64,000 nt of DNA from Paenibacillus sp. FSL H7-0737. GTDB lineage: Bacteria; Bacillota; Bacilli; Paenibacillales; Paenibacillaceae. Below, one piece after another: positions 8,904 through 18,060 of the stretch; the stretch's first letter is position 1, and each line of letters begins with the position of its first letter. The DNA lies in contig NZ_CP009279.1 in the NCBI RefSeq assembly GCF_000758545.1, positions 3,348,001 through 3,412,000 of the forward strand, given 5' to 3'. The notes under the pieces were generated by a model, which was not told the origin of the DNA, did not search any database, and saw nothing but the letters and a program-made list of their open reading frames with translations. Position numbers and translations under genes: made by a program.

Positions 8904-10085
8904 ATGACTAGTAAAGCTAAAGAGCTGAGTGCGGAAGCGCTTGGAGAAGAATTAATCGGGATACGCCGTCATCTGCATCGGCACCCGGAACTGTCGAACG
9001 AAGAATATGAGACAACAAAATATATTATTTCCCTGCTGGAGCGGGCAGGAGTCAGGGTCGTAGATTACGGTCTGTCTACCGGAGTGATCGCAGAAATTGG
9101 GGGCAAGCAGCCCGGTCCGGTCATCGCGCTGCGCGCAGATATCGATGCCTTGCCAATCCAGGAGGAAACTGGAGCAGCTTATGCTTCGTTGTATCCCGGC
9201 AAAATGCATGCCTGCGGACATGATTTCCATACGGCTGCCTTGATCGGTGCCGCCTATCAATTGAAGCAGCGAGAGGGTCAGTTACTAGGAACGGTACGCC
9301 TGTTGTTTCAACCGGCTGAAGAGAAGGCGCAAGGGGCACAGCGGATCATTGCTAGCGGGGCGCTAGAAGAAGTCCGGGCAGTAATCGGGCTGCATAATAA
9401 GCCGGAACTGCCAGTCGGAACGATCGGTATTACGGCGGGCCCTTTAATGGCAGCGGCTGACGGGTTTGTGATTGAAGTGCAGGGTGGCAGTTCTCATGCT
9501 GCCGTTCCAGAAGCTGGGATAGACCCGATTGTAGCTGCTTCGCATATCGTGACTGCATTTCAATCCATTGTAAGTCGCAATGTCAGTCCCCTACAAAGTG
9601 CGGTGGTCAGTGTGACGCAGATTCACAGCGGAAATTCATGGAATATCATCCCCGAAAAAGCCGTGCTTGAGGGTACAATCCGTACCTTTGATGAAACGGT
9701 GCGCAGCAAAGTACTTGACCGCTTTCGGGAAGTGGCGACTGGTGTGGCAGCTGCTCTTGGAGCAAAAGCCACTGTCCGCTGGATCGAAGGGCCGCCTCCG
9801 GTCATCAACGACGCCGCCTTAGCGGCGTTAGGGGTAGAGTCGGCTGAAGCTCTTGGCTACCGAGCGGTCAAACCAGAGCTTTCACTGGCCGGAGAGGATT
9901 TTGCCTTCTATCAGCGCGTGGTACCGGGATTGTTCGTCTTTATAGGTACTGAAGGAAGCCAAGAATGGCATCATCCAGCCTTCAATCTGGATGAACAGGC
10001 ACTCCCTGTGGCAGCACGTTTCCTTGCGGATGCGGCTGTACGTTCCCTTGAGTACTACAATTCCGGTGGAGGTGCAGAATTATAG
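8904..10085 (+). CDS. M20D family N-acyl-amino acid deacylase (HipO/SndA-like), copy 1
   Basis: 393 residues, normal for M20D peptidase/amidohydrolases. Metal-binding motifs are present: ACGHDFHTA with Cys104 and His106, QPAEEKAQGA, GLHNKPELPVG, and SLAGEDFAFY near the C-terminus. In this operon context it most likely removes the acetyl group added by the YtmI-like enzyme, releasing the amino acid. The start is preceded by AAAGGAGGGTGA. A second deacylase of the same family ends the operon (13146). The two are clearly different sequences, so they may handle different acyl or S-substituents. Confidence 0.8.
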   Translation: MTSKAKELSAEALGEELIGIRRHLHRHPELSNEEYETTKYIISLLERAGVRVVDYGLSTGVIAEIGGKQPGPVIALRADIDALPIQEETGAAYASLYPGKMHACGHDFHTAALIGAAYQLKQREGQLLGTVRLLFQPAEEKAQGAQRIIASGALEEVRAVIGLHNKPELPVGTIGITAGPLMAAADGFVIEVQGGSSHAAVPEAGIDPIVAASHIVTAFQSIVSRNVSPLQSAVVSVTQIHSGNSWNIIPEKAVLEGTIRTFDETVRSKVLDRFREVATGVAAALGAKATVRWIEGPPPVINDAALAALGVESAEALGYRAVKPELSLAGEDFAFYQRVVPGLFVFIGTEGSQEWHHPAFNLDEQALPVAARFLADAAVRSLEYYNSGGGAEL

Positions 10086-11257
10086 CTGAACATAAAAGTT
10101 ACGATGTAATTATCGTAGGCGCAGGCTCGATGGGCATGAGCGCTGGTTACAATCTTGCGAGGCGTGGAGTGAAGACGCTACTAGTGGATACCTTCGATCC
10201 TCCACATACACAGGGCAGCCATCACGGGGAATCCCGGCTGATCCGGCATGCTTACAGCGGTGACCCCGCCTACACTGATTTAGCTTTACGGGCAGATAAA
10301 CTATGGAAAGAAGCGGAACAGTTGAGCGGAACAGAACTCCTTGTCCGCTCAGGTGTCTTGAATCTCGCGGATAGCGCAGTGTATTCCTTCAACGGTCGTC
10401 TCGAAGAAGCGAAGAAACGGAAGGTGCAGGTCCATCATCTGGATGCCGAAGAGATCCGGCGGCGCTGGCCGGCATTGAACATACCAGAATCATTCGCGGC
10501 AATGTATGAACCAGATGCCGGATATTTGTACAGCGAACGCTGTATTTCCGCCTACCGTCAGCTTGCCCTTGGACATGGTGCGGAACTGTTGACGAACACT
10601 CCAGTAGTGAATGTCACCGCTCGCGAAGGCAGCGTTACGGTTCATACGACAAATGGCGATTATCACGGAGCGGCAGCTATTCTTAGTGCCGGAGCTTGGT
10701 TTGGCAAATTGGCACCTTTTGTACATTTGCCGATTAAAGCAATCCGCAAAGTTGTGGGCTGGTTTGAGAGCTCCCCTGCTTTTGCTGCTGGTAATTTCCC
10801 TGGCTTTACGTTAGGAGCAGAGGAAGGTGGCTATTACGGATTTCCCAGCATCGATGGAGCTGGCCTGAAGATCGGCCGGCATGATACAGGGCTGGAATGG
10901 ATGCCGGGTACACAGCTTGCCCCGTTCGGCAGTGAAGCCAGCGATGAGGGTGACCTCCGCAAGGTACTGGAGTCTTACATGCCCGGTGCAGCTGGTCGAT
11001 TGCTAAAAGGTTCTGCATGTAAATATGAGCATACGCCTGATGAAGATTTCATTATAGACTGCCATCCGCTCCATTCCAATGTGCTGATAGCGGGAGGGTT
11101 TTCGGGGCATGGTTTTAAATTTTCTAGTGTTGTGGGTGAAATACTGGCTGACATAGCGATCGGTGGAGTTACAACTCATAACATCCAGCCTTTTTCGTTA
11201 TCTCGTTTCGCACCACCGGATCATTCGCGAACAAGTCATATATTGGAGGGGATTTAA
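10079..11257 (+). CDS. FAD-dependent N-methyl amino acid oxidase, SolA/monomeric sarcosine oxidase-like, probable ATT start
   Basis: 392 residues from the ATT at 10079. The family signature is plain: Rossmann motif VIIVGAGSMGMSAG at the N-terminus, TQGSHHGESRLIRHAYS, and the segment CKYEHTPDEDFIID, whose Cys314 matches the cysteine that holds FAD covalently in monomeric sarcosine oxidase. The first ATG in frame is 10130, which would delete half the Rossmann motif. No ATG, GTG or TTG exists between it and the in-frame stop at 10049-10051. GGAGG at 10068-10072 lies 6 nt before ATT 10079, so a rare ATT start overlapping the previous stop is the best reading. Probable reaction: oxidative removal of an N-alkyl group, giving H2O2. 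Not part of the B. subtilis operon. Confidence 0.75.
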   Translation: MIAEHKSYDVIIVGAGSMGMSAGYNLARRGVKTLLVDTFDPPHTQGSHHGESRLIRHAYSGDPAYTDLALRADKLWKEAEQLSGTELLVRSGVLNLADSAVYSFNGRLEEAKKRKVQVHHLDAEEIRRRWPALNIPESFAAMYEPDAGYLYSERCISAYRQLALGHGAELLTNTPVVNVTAREGSVTVHTTNGDYHGAAAILSAGAWFGKLAPFVHLPIKAIRKVVGWFESSPAFAAGNFPGFTLGAEEGGYYGFPSIDGAGLKIGRHDTGLEWMPGTQLAPFGSEASDEGDLRKVLESYMPGAAGRLLKGSACKYEHTPDEDFIIDCHPLHSNVLIAGGFSGHGFKFSSVVGEILADIAIGGVTTHNIQPFSLSRFAPPDHSRTSHILEGI

Positions 11258-11736
11258 TGAGCAGAGTTCAAATCAGTGATTATCTAAGGACGTATCATCA
11301 ATTAGTAAAGTCGACCGCCGGGTTAACGGAGGAACAACTGAAATGGAAGGCAGAACCCGCCAGTTGGAGTGTGACTGAGGTACTGACTCATCTGGCTGAT
11401 CACAGCATCGTAGTTTCGTTCCGCATTCGTGATATTCTCGCTGCTACGACTGCACAGCTTCCAGTCTTCAATCAGGATGCTTGGGTCAGCGGTCAGTACG
11501 CCAACAGCGGCAATGCTTCCGACAATCTGGAGCTGTTCCGCAGCCTGCTTTACTATAACAGCCTTTTGTTTGAACGGCTTAGCGAAGAAGATTGGGAGAA
11601 AAGCGGAATTAATTTCAAAGGGGAGACCGTGAAAATTTCCGATATCGTGCACGGCTTCACTGGACATGTGGAGAGACATCTTGGTCAGATCGAGCGAATC
11701 AAACAGGGCGCAGCTAATGCATCGTTTGTGCAATGA
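11257..11736 (+). CDS. DinB/YfiT-like putative metalloenzyme
   Basis: 159 residues, four-helix DinB-like fold suggested by YLRTYHQLVKSTAGLTEEQL, the WSVTEVLTHLADHS segment (metal-ligand His in LTHLADH) and the C-terminal GHVERHLGQIERI with two more His ligands. The start ATG shares its A with the stop of the preceding gene. DinB-superfamily enzymes include bacillithiol- and mycothiol-dependent transferases, so a thiol-dependent step in this sulfur pathway is possible; that is inference. Confidence 0.75.
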   Translation: MSRVQISDYLRTYHQLVKSTAGLTEEQLKWKAEPASWSVTEVLTHLADHSIVVSFRIRDILAATTAQLPVFNQDAWVSGQYANSGNASDNLELFRSLLYYNSLLFERLSEEDWEKSGINFKGETVKISDIVHGFTGHVERHLGQIERIKQGAANASFVQ

Positions 11737-11811
11737 TTGCTTCCGAAGTCAGTTTTGCATGAAGTGAAATCAAGGAAGCTTATGCTCACAAAACTTTTAG
11801 GAGGAATGAAC

Positions 11812-13149
11812 ATGACCAAACCAAGACAACTGAAGCTGGGTGCACTGCTGCATGGGGTAGGGGGCAGCACGTCGATGTGGCGCCATCCAGATGCCAAACC
11901 AGATGCCAGTGTAAACTTTGAATTATACAAAGAGTGGGTACAGAAGGCAGAAGAAGGCAAGTTGGATCTGATCTTCATCGCAGACGGTCTGTACATTAAT
12001 GAAAAGTCCATTCCTCATTTCCTTAACCGGTTTGAGCCGCTGACTATTCTTAGCGCACTCGCAGCCGTCAGCACTAACATCGGTTTAGTTGGTACCTTGT
12101 CTACCTCGTACAGTGAACCATTTACCGTAGCGCGTCAATTCGGCTCACTGGATGTAATCAGCGGCGGCCGGGCCGGCTGGAATGTGGTGACTTCACCTCT
12201 GGAAGGTTCTGCGTCAAATTACAGCAAAAAAGAGCATCCTGACCATGGCAAGCGCTACCGCATTGCCACCGAATATTTGCAGGTGACACGCGGACTATGG
12301 GATTCTTGGGAGGATGATGCGTTTGTACGAGACAAGGAATCAGGTGTATTCTTTGATCCGCAAAAAATGCATACCCTGGACCATCAAGGAGAGTTCTTCT
12401 CTGTGAAGGGGCCGCTGAATATTGCTCGTTCGAAACAGGGGCAGCCAGTTGTATTTCAGGCAGGATCCTCGGAAGTCGGTAAGAATTACGCCTCCAAGGA
12501 AGCAGATGCTATCTTCACTGGACACGAAACGCTAGAAGATGCCCAAGCATTCTATAACGATGTTAAGACACGGGTAGCTTCGTTTGACCGGAATCCGGAT
12601 GAAGTGCTGATCTTCCCTGGAATTGCTCCAATCATCGGTGACACGCCGGAGGAGGCAGAGCGCAAGTACCAGGAGGTTGCTGGCCTTGTAACGATTGAGA
12701 ATGCACTGAACTACTTAGGCAGATTCTTCGAGCATCATGATTTCTCGCAATATCCGCTGGATGAGCCGTTCCCTGAGCTTGGTGAGTTGGGGCGCAATAG
12801 CTTTCAGAGCGGCACGGATAAAATCAAAAAGGATGCGAAGGAGAAAGGCTTGACGCTTCGACAGGTTGCCTTACAATCGGCTACCCCACGCAGCAGCTTC
12901 ATTGGCACACCGGAGCAAGTAGCTGATCAGATTCAATCTTGGTTTGAAAGTGGTGGGGCAGATGGATTTATGATCGCGGCTGCCGTCCCTAACGGACTAG
13001 AGGAATTCATCGATCGGGTGGTGCCGATTCTGCAGGAGCGGGGTTTGTTCCGCACTGAATACGAAAGTGACACGCTGCGTGGAAACCTCGGCATACCGTT
13101 GCCGGAGAACCGTTATTCCAAAGCTTCTCAACCAGCAGGGCAAATTTGA
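11812..13149 (+). CDS. ytnJ: NtaA/SnaA/DszA-type flavin monooxygenase, YtnJ/CmoJ-like
   Basis: 445 residues. AGGAGG at 11799-11804 favours ATG 11812 (7 nt away) over ATG 11806 (1 nt) and over the longer frame from 11737. Typical features: [61 protein letters not shown] and PVVFQAGSS. These monooxygenases use FMNH2 from a separate reductase. The B. subtilis homologue YtnJ lies in the equivalent operon and is assigned to oxidative dealkylation of N-acetyl-S-alkyl-cysteines. Its stop overlaps the next start. Confidence 0.8.
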   Translation: MTKPRQLKLGALLHGVGGSTSMWRHPDAKPDASVNFELYKEWVQKAEEGKLDLIFIADGLYINEKSIPHFLNRFEPLTILSALAAVSTNIGLVGTLSTSYSEPFTVARQFGSLDVISGGRAGWNVVTSPLEGSASNYSKKEHPDHGKRYRIATEYLQVTRGLWDSWEDDAFVRDKESGVFFDPQKMHTLDHQGEFFSVKGPLNIARSKQGQPVVFQAGSSEVGKNYASKEADAIFTGHETLEDAQAFYNDVKTRVASFDRNPDEVLIFPGIAPIIGDTPEEAERKYQEVAGLVTIENALNYLGRFFEHHDFSQYPLDEPFPELGELGRNSFQSGTDKIKKDAKEKGLTLRQVALQSATPRSSFIGTPEQVADQIQSWFESGGADGFMIAAAVPNGLEEFIDRVVPILQERGLFRTEYESDTLRGNLGIPLPENRYSKASQPAGQI

Positions 13150-14426
13150 CGGTTGATCCAGTATTCGCAATCCACCAAAACTCGAATATTGCGGAGATGA
13201 TGCATTACGCCGGCCAGCTGCAGGATGAAATGATTGAATACCGTCGTGATTTGCATGCCCATCCGGAGCTACTGTATGATGTCGTCCGCACTTCTAATAA
13301 AGTAGCAGAATTGTTAGAGGAGTGGGGGATCACAGTACGTAGAAATGGCGGCAAACATTTCGGAATGGGAGTGGTCGGCCTCCTGCAAGGCTTAGCAGAC
13401 AATGGCAATAGTGGGCCTACTCTTCTTCTAAGGGCTGATATGGATGCCCTGCCGATACAAGAGTGCAATGAGTTACCTTACAAGTCAGTCAATGACGGCA
13501 TCATGCACGCCTGTGGCCATGATGCCCATACCGCTATGCTGTTGGGGGCTGCCCGAACCTTGGCAGCCTTCCGGGAACGATTGATGGGTACGATCATTTT
13601 CGTCTTCCAGCCAGCTGAGGAAGGCGCGGTCAAGAGTCCGCTTGATGGAAGATTACTCTCAGGCGGCCGCGATCTCATTGAGGATAACGTGCTGGAAGGT
13701 GTCGACTATGCCTACGCGCTACATGTCATGCCAGAGCTTCTGGTAGGAACGCTTGGTATTCACCCTCATGGTGCCATGGCAGCGTCAAGCCATTTTAAGG
13801 TGGAATTTCAGGGAACATCCGGTCATCATAGTGCTCCGCACAGAGCTGTAGATGCGATCCAGATGGCGGCACGATATATAGGAGAGATTAACGGAATGAT
13901 GGCTAATCGAATCGATCCGCAGGAGGCGGCGGTGTTGGCCTTCGGAACGTTGCAGGCTGGTACTGCTGTTAATGTGATCGCTGAACACAGTGAACTGACA
14001 GGAACGTTCAGAGCGTTTACCAAGACGACGGTAGCTGCAATTACAAATGGTTTACAGCGCCATGCTTCAGCTATAGCTGAGTCTTATGGAGGGAAATACA
14101 AGCTGGAGCTGCGTGAAGGAATTGCAGTAGTGAACAATGCGGAAGCGGTGCAGCAGGTGCTTCATGCAGCCCGTGCAGTTCTAGGTGAGGATCAGGTAAT
14201 ACTTCTGGAGCAGCCAAGTCTGGCTGGTGAGGATTTTGGTTGGTATCTTGATAAAGTTCCTGGTGCCTTAGCCTTTATCGGTTGCGGCAATAAGGAGAAG
14301 GGAATTCTCCATGCTATCCATCAGCCACAGTTTAATATCGATGAAGCGATGCTAGTTCATGGTGCGAGGGTACTGGTTAGACTCGCAATACAGCATAATG
14401 GATCGGCCAGCGGCAAACAAAAGTAA
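13146..14426 (+). CDS. M20D family N-acyl-amino acid deacylase, copy 2
   Basis: 426 residues from TTG 13146, which overlaps the monooxygenase stop (TTGA) and implies coupling. An ATG pair at 13198-13203 is an alternative start; neither has a strong RBS. Family motifs: [24 protein letters not shown] with Cys123 and His125, [25 protein letters not shown] and [11 protein letters not shown]. It resembles YxeP/HipO-type amidohydrolases. As the last gene of the operon it may deacylate the oxidised intermediate or a different N-acyl substrate from copy 1. Confidence 0.8.
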   Translation: MTVDPVFAIHQNSNIAEMMHYAGQLQDEMIEYRRDLHAHPELLYDVVRTSNKVAELLEEWGITVRRNGGKHFGMGVVGLLQGLADNGNSGPTLLLRADMDALPIQECNELPYKSVNDGIMHACGHDAHTAMLLGAARTLAAFRERLMGTIIFVFQPAEEGAVKSPLDGRLLSGGRDLIEDNVLEGVDYAYALHVMPELLVGTLGIHPHGAMAASSHFKVEFQGTSGHHSAPHRAVDAIQMAARYIGEINGMMANRIDPQEAAVLAFGTLQAGTAVNVIAEHSELTGTFRAFTKTTVAAITNGLQRHASAIAESYGGKYKLELREGIAVVNNAEAVQQVLHAARAVLGEDQVILLEQPSLAGEDFGWYLDKVPGALAFIGCGNKEKGILHAIHQPQFNIDEAMLVHGARVLVRLAIQHNGSASGKQK

Positions 14427-14462
14427 AAGGTACCCCAATGGGATACCTTTTACTTTTGTTTA
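14415..14462 (+). terminator. Bidirectional terminator
   Basis: AACAAAAGTAAAAGGTA pairs with TACCTTTTACTTTTGTT around a short loop, with one mismatch near the loop. A- and T-runs flank both sides, so it can end the salvage operon and the convergent minus-strand gene. Confidence 0.8.
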
Positions 14463-14473
14463 GGCTTGTCAAC

Positions 14474-15520
14474 TCACCAGAAATACGTTCCGAATGAGTA
14501 ACCGTTTTTCCCAAAGAATGTTATCTCCCCGCTTGTCACGCCCTCAGGAATGTCAAAAAACATGCCTTGTTTACCCGAGATATCATAGGTGTGAGTTACT
14601 CTCTTATCATGAACTTTGTAACTTACCTCGAAATGACTGAATTGCTTCTTAAGACCTTGATCGAACATACCGACACTAACGAGTTGTCCGCTCCTCTTCA
14701 CTTGGACGTCGTCTCCATCATCCCCCATGCCTAAATCCATACTCCAGTCCAAACTCCCGTTTTTTAAACGATCGACGTATTTCAACGTAAGCGATTCTAC
14801 GCCATCTTCCTCTTCGATATGTAAGAGTACAGCTGTATATTTATCAATAATCCGAGAATCCAGAACTGGGAGTCCGCTCAAAATAGCAAATTCAGTTAAC
14901 TCCTGCTCTGTTATTGCCTCTCCTGAGGGATCATCCATCTCGATAGGTTTCATTCCTAGCCAATCTTCCCACTCCTCAGGAGATTCGAGTTCAGCACGAA
15001 AGTCATCATCCGTGGTAATGATCGCTGTTCTAGTTGCTACATCCCAATCAACGGAGATCCCGATTCGTTCGGCAATAGCACGCAATGGAACCATAATATC
15101 ACTGCCGGAGAGATAAGGTGTAGGACTCTTCCAATTGATCCAAACATCAGAATCCTCTATATCTTCGTTGTAATCGCTAAACATATAATCACTTTTATCC
15201 GGATAAATAGAAAGTGCTCCATTAAAATGTGAAATAAACACATGTGGATAAGGGTTATCTATAAACTTCGTAATATCGGCTTGAATGTCGGGATGCTCAA
15301 AAATTTGGGTTGGAACGAAGGTTTTTCCCTCTATTAAAGTAGGCAACTCATCTTGAAAGGAAAAGTTTATGCCATTAATTGTAACGGAGGGTTGGATTGC
15401 AGAACGTTGGATAGAATCGGATAACTTCGGTACAACAGAAGCCGATGCGAAGATCGGAGTCGAATTGGAAGCTGATAAGAAAAGAATAAGTAATACGTTC
15501 ATGAAGCGGCGGTTGTGCAT
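14474..15520 (-). CDS. Secreted protein with copper amine oxidase-like N-terminal (stalk) domain
   Basis: 348 residues from ATG 15520, which follows AAAGGAG and gives a normal signal peptide (MHNRRFMNVLLILFLSASNS, cleavage near ASA). The middle carries the sequence MVPLRAIAERIGISVDWD followed by ATRTAIITTDD, characteristic of the Cu_amine_oxidN1 stalk domain common in Paenibacillus envelope proteins. The flanking regions (VTINGINFSF, PTLIEGKTFVP) are an earlier half of the same module. The C-terminal part, rich in DxxDW and GDDGDDV, is not recognised. No enzyme motif is visible; a role at the cell wall is inferred. Confidence 0.75.
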   Translation of the reverse strand: MHNRRFMNVLLILFLSASNSTPIFASASVVPKLSDSIQRSAIQPSVTINGINFSFQDELPTLIEGKTFVPTQIFEHPDIQADITKFIDNPYPHVFISHFNGALSIYPDKSDYMFSDYNEDIEDSDVWINWKSPTPYLSGSDIMVPLRAIAERIGISVDWDVATRTAIITTDDDFRAELESPEEWEDWLGMKPIEMDDPSGEAITEQELTEFAILSGLPVLDSRIIDKYTAVLLHIEEEDGVESLTLKYVDRLKNGSLDWSMDLGMGDDGDDVQVKRSGQLVSVGMFDQGLKKQFSHFEVSYKVHDKRVTHTYDISGKQGMFFDIPEGVTSGEITFFGKNGYSFGTYFW

Positions 15521-15655
15521 GAATACAATTCTCCTTTTTTTGTTTATCACTTTAATAATCAAATCAATATCCTAAATATACCATGTGGAGATTATTATAG
15601 GCGATTCTTAGCACAGGCTTAAATCGAGTAGTTTTTTCTTAACAGGATCATTAGT

Positions 15656-15684
15656 TTGACATTATGCAAGCACTTAACTATACT
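15656..15684 (+). promoter_or_regulatory. SigA promoter of the monooxygenase-flavin reductase operon
   Basis: TTGACA at 15656-15661, 17 nt, TATACT at 15679-15684. Near-consensus and 80 bp before the start codon. Confidence 0.8.
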
Positions 15685-15693
15685 TATTATAGT
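15677..15693 (+). promoter_or_regulatory. Candidate operator palindrome over the -10
   Basis: ACTATA-CTTAT-TATAGT is a perfect 6-5-6 inverted repeat that overlaps the -10 hexamer and the likely transcription start. A repressor bound here would block the promoter. The TetR protein at 17470-18060 is the nearest candidate; a partly similar ATACTATAA occurs just upstream of the tetR gene. Confidence 0.45.
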
Positions 15694-15763
15694 GACTTAC
15701 TTAATTATATTGAATCGACAAATCATAAATGAATTCTAACTTTTTAAAGAAAAGAGGGTAATC

Positions 15764-16819
15764 ATGGAACAATATCGGATCAATGCAGACAATGGCTTAG
15801 AGTTTGGACTTTATACATTAGGTGATCATCTAGCGAACCCCGAAACTGGAAGCCGAATATCTGCCAAACAACGCATACGTGAAATTATTGACTTGGCTCA
15901 ATTAGCGGAGCAAGCAGGAATTGATTTTTTTAGTGTAGGAGAGAGTCATCAAGAGTATTTTGCTACTCAGGCGCATACCGTCGTGCTGTCAGCTATTGCA
16001 CAGGCTACTAAGAAAATGAAAATAGGTAGCTCATCTACGATTATAAGCACCTCTGATCCGGTTAGGGTGTACGAAGATTTCGCTACAATTGATTTGATCT
16101 CAAATGGTCGAGCTGAAATAATAGCTGGCCGTGCCTCTAGAGTGGGGTTATATGAACTATTGGGCTATGATCTTAATGATTATGAGGAATTATTTGAAGA
16201 AAAATTCGACTTGTTATTAAAGATAAATGAAAACGAAGTTATGAATTGGAAGGGAGAATTTCGTAACCCTCTCAAAAATGCAAGAATCCTTCCCCGTCCT
16301 GAGGGAAACTTACCGATATGGAGAGCTGTAGGGGGAACTTCTGCCAGTGCGATCAAAGCAGGCATTGCAGGTGTTCCAATGTTTTTGGCCCATTTAGGGG
16401 GTCCTGCAGTCTTGTTTAAAAGATCCATTGATGCTTATCGTGAAGCTGCAAGCCAGAACGGATTTGATCCGTCGAAGCTGCCTGTAGCGACTGCTGGATT
16501 CTTTTACGCAGATGAAACGACACAGAAGGCACAAAGAGCCTATTATCCATATATAAACGAAGGAATGAAATTAACCAATGGACGTGGTTTTCCTAAACAG
16601 GCGTTTGCTCAAGGAGCCGATCCCCGCGATGTTATGAATATTGGCAGCCCACAGGAAATCATTGAAAAAATTCTATATCAACATGAACTCTTCGGCCATC
16701 AACGATATATCGCACAAATGGATTATGGTGGCGTACCTTTTGAAAATTTAATGAAAAACATAGATTTAATTGGTTCTGAAATTCTACCAGCTATTAAAAA
16801 ATATACGGCAAAAAAATAA
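15764..16819 (+). CDS. LLM class flavin-dependent oxidoreductase
   Basis: 351 residues. Luciferase-like TIM barrel: FGLYTLGDH, REIIDLAQLAEQAGIDFFSVGESH, MKIGSSSTIISTSDPVRVYEDFATIDLISNGRAEIIAGRAS, then LPIWRAVGGTSASAIKAG. It belongs to the alkanal monooxygenase/AzoR-like LLM subgroup. Substrate unknown. A flavin reductase is encoded 19 nt downstream, so the two probably form a two-component oxygenase. AAGAGGG precedes the ATG. Confidence 0.8.
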   Translation: MEQYRINADNGLEFGLYTLGDHLANPETGSRISAKQRIREIIDLAQLAEQAGIDFFSVGESHQEYFATQAHTVVLSAIAQATKKMKIGSSSTIISTSDPVRVYEDFATIDLISNGRAEIIAGRASRVGLYELLGYDLNDYEELFEEKFDLLLKINENEVMNWKGEFRNPLKNARILPRPEGNLPIWRAVGGTSASAIKAGIAGVPMFLAHLGGPAVLFKRSIDAYREAASQNGFDPSKLPVATAGFFYADETTQKAQRAYYPYINEGMKLTNGRGFPKQAFAQGADPRDVMNIGSPQEIIEKILYQHELFGHQRYIAQMDYGGVPFENLMKNIDLIGSEILPAIKKYTAKK

Positions 16820-16838
16820 ACTCCAGGAGGTCAGAATT

Positions 16839-17405
16839 ATGAAAATTGTAGCATTATCAGGGTCAAAGATAGGATCGAAAACCAGAATCGCTATGAATTA
16901 CACAATAAATTCGTTTCATGAAAAATACAAAGATGCAGAAGTTACGCTTCTAGATCTGGCGGAGTATGATGTTCAATTCAGTGATGGTCGCAATTATCTG
17001 GAATACGAAGGGGACACCAAGTACGTAATTCAAACGATCATGGAAGCAGATGTTATCGTAATCGGAACGCCTATATTTCAAGCTTCCATCCCAGCAACAC
17101 TAAAGAATATATTCGATTTAGCACCCGAAAAAGCATTTCAACACAAGGTTGTAAGTATGCTCGTCACGGCAGGTTCTGCACGTCACTATCTGGTAGCTGA
17201 GCAGCAATTGAAACCGATATTGGCCTATATGAAAGCGCAAATTGTTCAAACGTATGTATTTATAGAAGAGAAGGATTTTTATCGAAAAGAAATAGTAAAT
17301 GATGATGTGCTATTCCGTATAGACCGCTTAGTGGAAGATACCTATGTACTTTCTGAGACCTATGCCAAAATTCGAGAGGCTGAAGAAGCTAAATATGGTT
17401 TCTAA
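16839..17405 (+). CDS. NADPH-dependent FMN reductase
   Basis: 188 residues. ATG 16839 is chosen because CCAGGAGGTC lies just upstream and the protein then begins MKIVALSGSKIGSKT, the flavodoxin-like phosphate loop of the SsuE/NADPH-dependent FMN reductase family. Further family features: VIVIGTPIFQASIPATLKNIFDL and PEKAFQHKVVSMLVTAGS. It should supply reduced FMN to the adjacent LLM oxygenase and perhaps to the two oxygenases of the sulfur operon, which lacks a reductase. Confidence 0.85.
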   Translation: MKIVALSGSKIGSKTRIAMNYTINSFHEKYKDAEVTLLDLAEYDVQFSDGRNYLEYEGDTKYVIQTIMEADVIVIGTPIFQASIPATLKNIFDLAPEKAFQHKVVSMLVTAGSARHYLVAEQQLKPILAYMKAQIVQTYVFIEEKDFYRKEIVNDDVLFRIDRLVEDTYVLSETYAKIREAEEAKYGF

Positions 17406-17457
17406 GAAAGATCGAAATAGGCTAACATTTCGCAAACTAGTTACTATTTTCCAAGTC

Positions 17458-17483
17458 ACCCTTCATCCTTTAGGATGAGGGGT
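17458..17483. terminator. Possible convergent terminator
   Basis: ACCCTTCATCC pairs with GGATGAGGGGT around a 4-nt loop, one G-U pair. It lies between convergent genes and overlaps the last codons of the tetR gene. The T-run is poor, so termination is uncertain. Confidence 0.4.
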
Positions 17484-18060
17484 TATTTGTACAATTTCGT
17501 TCCAATAAGGCTCCCAGCTGTTCTGCTAATACTTGATAGGTTACTGGTCTTTCGTTCGTAAACCACCATTCAACTACACCTACATACGAAGAAGCTACAA
17601 ATTGTACGACTAGATCCTTATTTAATCCTTCGTTTTTACCCTTTGTGATATCCACTTCGTCTTTGAACTCTTCTATAAGAAATTCCAGAAAACGACTCCG
17701 GAAGAAAGGGGCTCCTTTACTAGCCAACATCATAGAGAAAAAGGCATAGTTACTCTCAAAGTATTCCGTCCAAATCACGGACCCCGTTACAAAATCCAAA
17801 TCAGAGGCTGCTTCACATTTTTCACGAAGTTCATTGATATGCTTCTCGATAAGCTTATCAAGAAGATCATATTTATCCATATAGTGAAGGTAAATAGTAC
17901 CACGGCTTACGTTTGCTTTATCTGAGAGTTCCTGAATGGTTATATCATCAAAATTTTTCACAGTCATTAGTTCAATGACTGCTGTCTTCAGGGCTTCCTG
18001 TGTTTTTAAGATTCTTCGATCGACTTTAGACAATTTGCTCACCGAACTTTCTTTATTCAT
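17470..18060 (-). CDS. TetR family transcriptional regulator
   Basis: 196 residues from ATG 18060 (a TTG at 18063 is adjacent; neither has a strong RBS). N-terminal HTH: DRRILKTQEALKTAVIELM, FDDITIQELSDKANVSRGT and IYLHYMDKYDLLDKL. The C-terminal ligand domain fits the TetR_C subgroup seen in YxbF/DhaS-like regulators. Its convergent position beside the LLM-flavin reductase pair, and a palindrome over that operon's -10, make it the likely repressor, although the divergent SDR operon is another possible target. Confidence 0.85.
   Translation of the reverse strand: MNKESSVSKLSKVDRRILKTQEALKTAVIELMTVKNFDDITIQELSDKANVSRGTIYLHYMDKYDLLDKLIEKHINELREKCEAASDLDFVTGSVIWTEYFESNYAFFSMMLASKGAPFFRSRFLEFLIEEFKDEVDITKGKNEGLNKDLVVQFVASSYVGVVEWWFTNERPVTYQVLAEQLGALLERNCTNNPSS

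Noticed and set aside
10130..11257. Reading the sarcosine-oxidase-like gene from ATG 10130
   Set aside because: This removes most of the Rossmann motif; the family needs the upstream codons.
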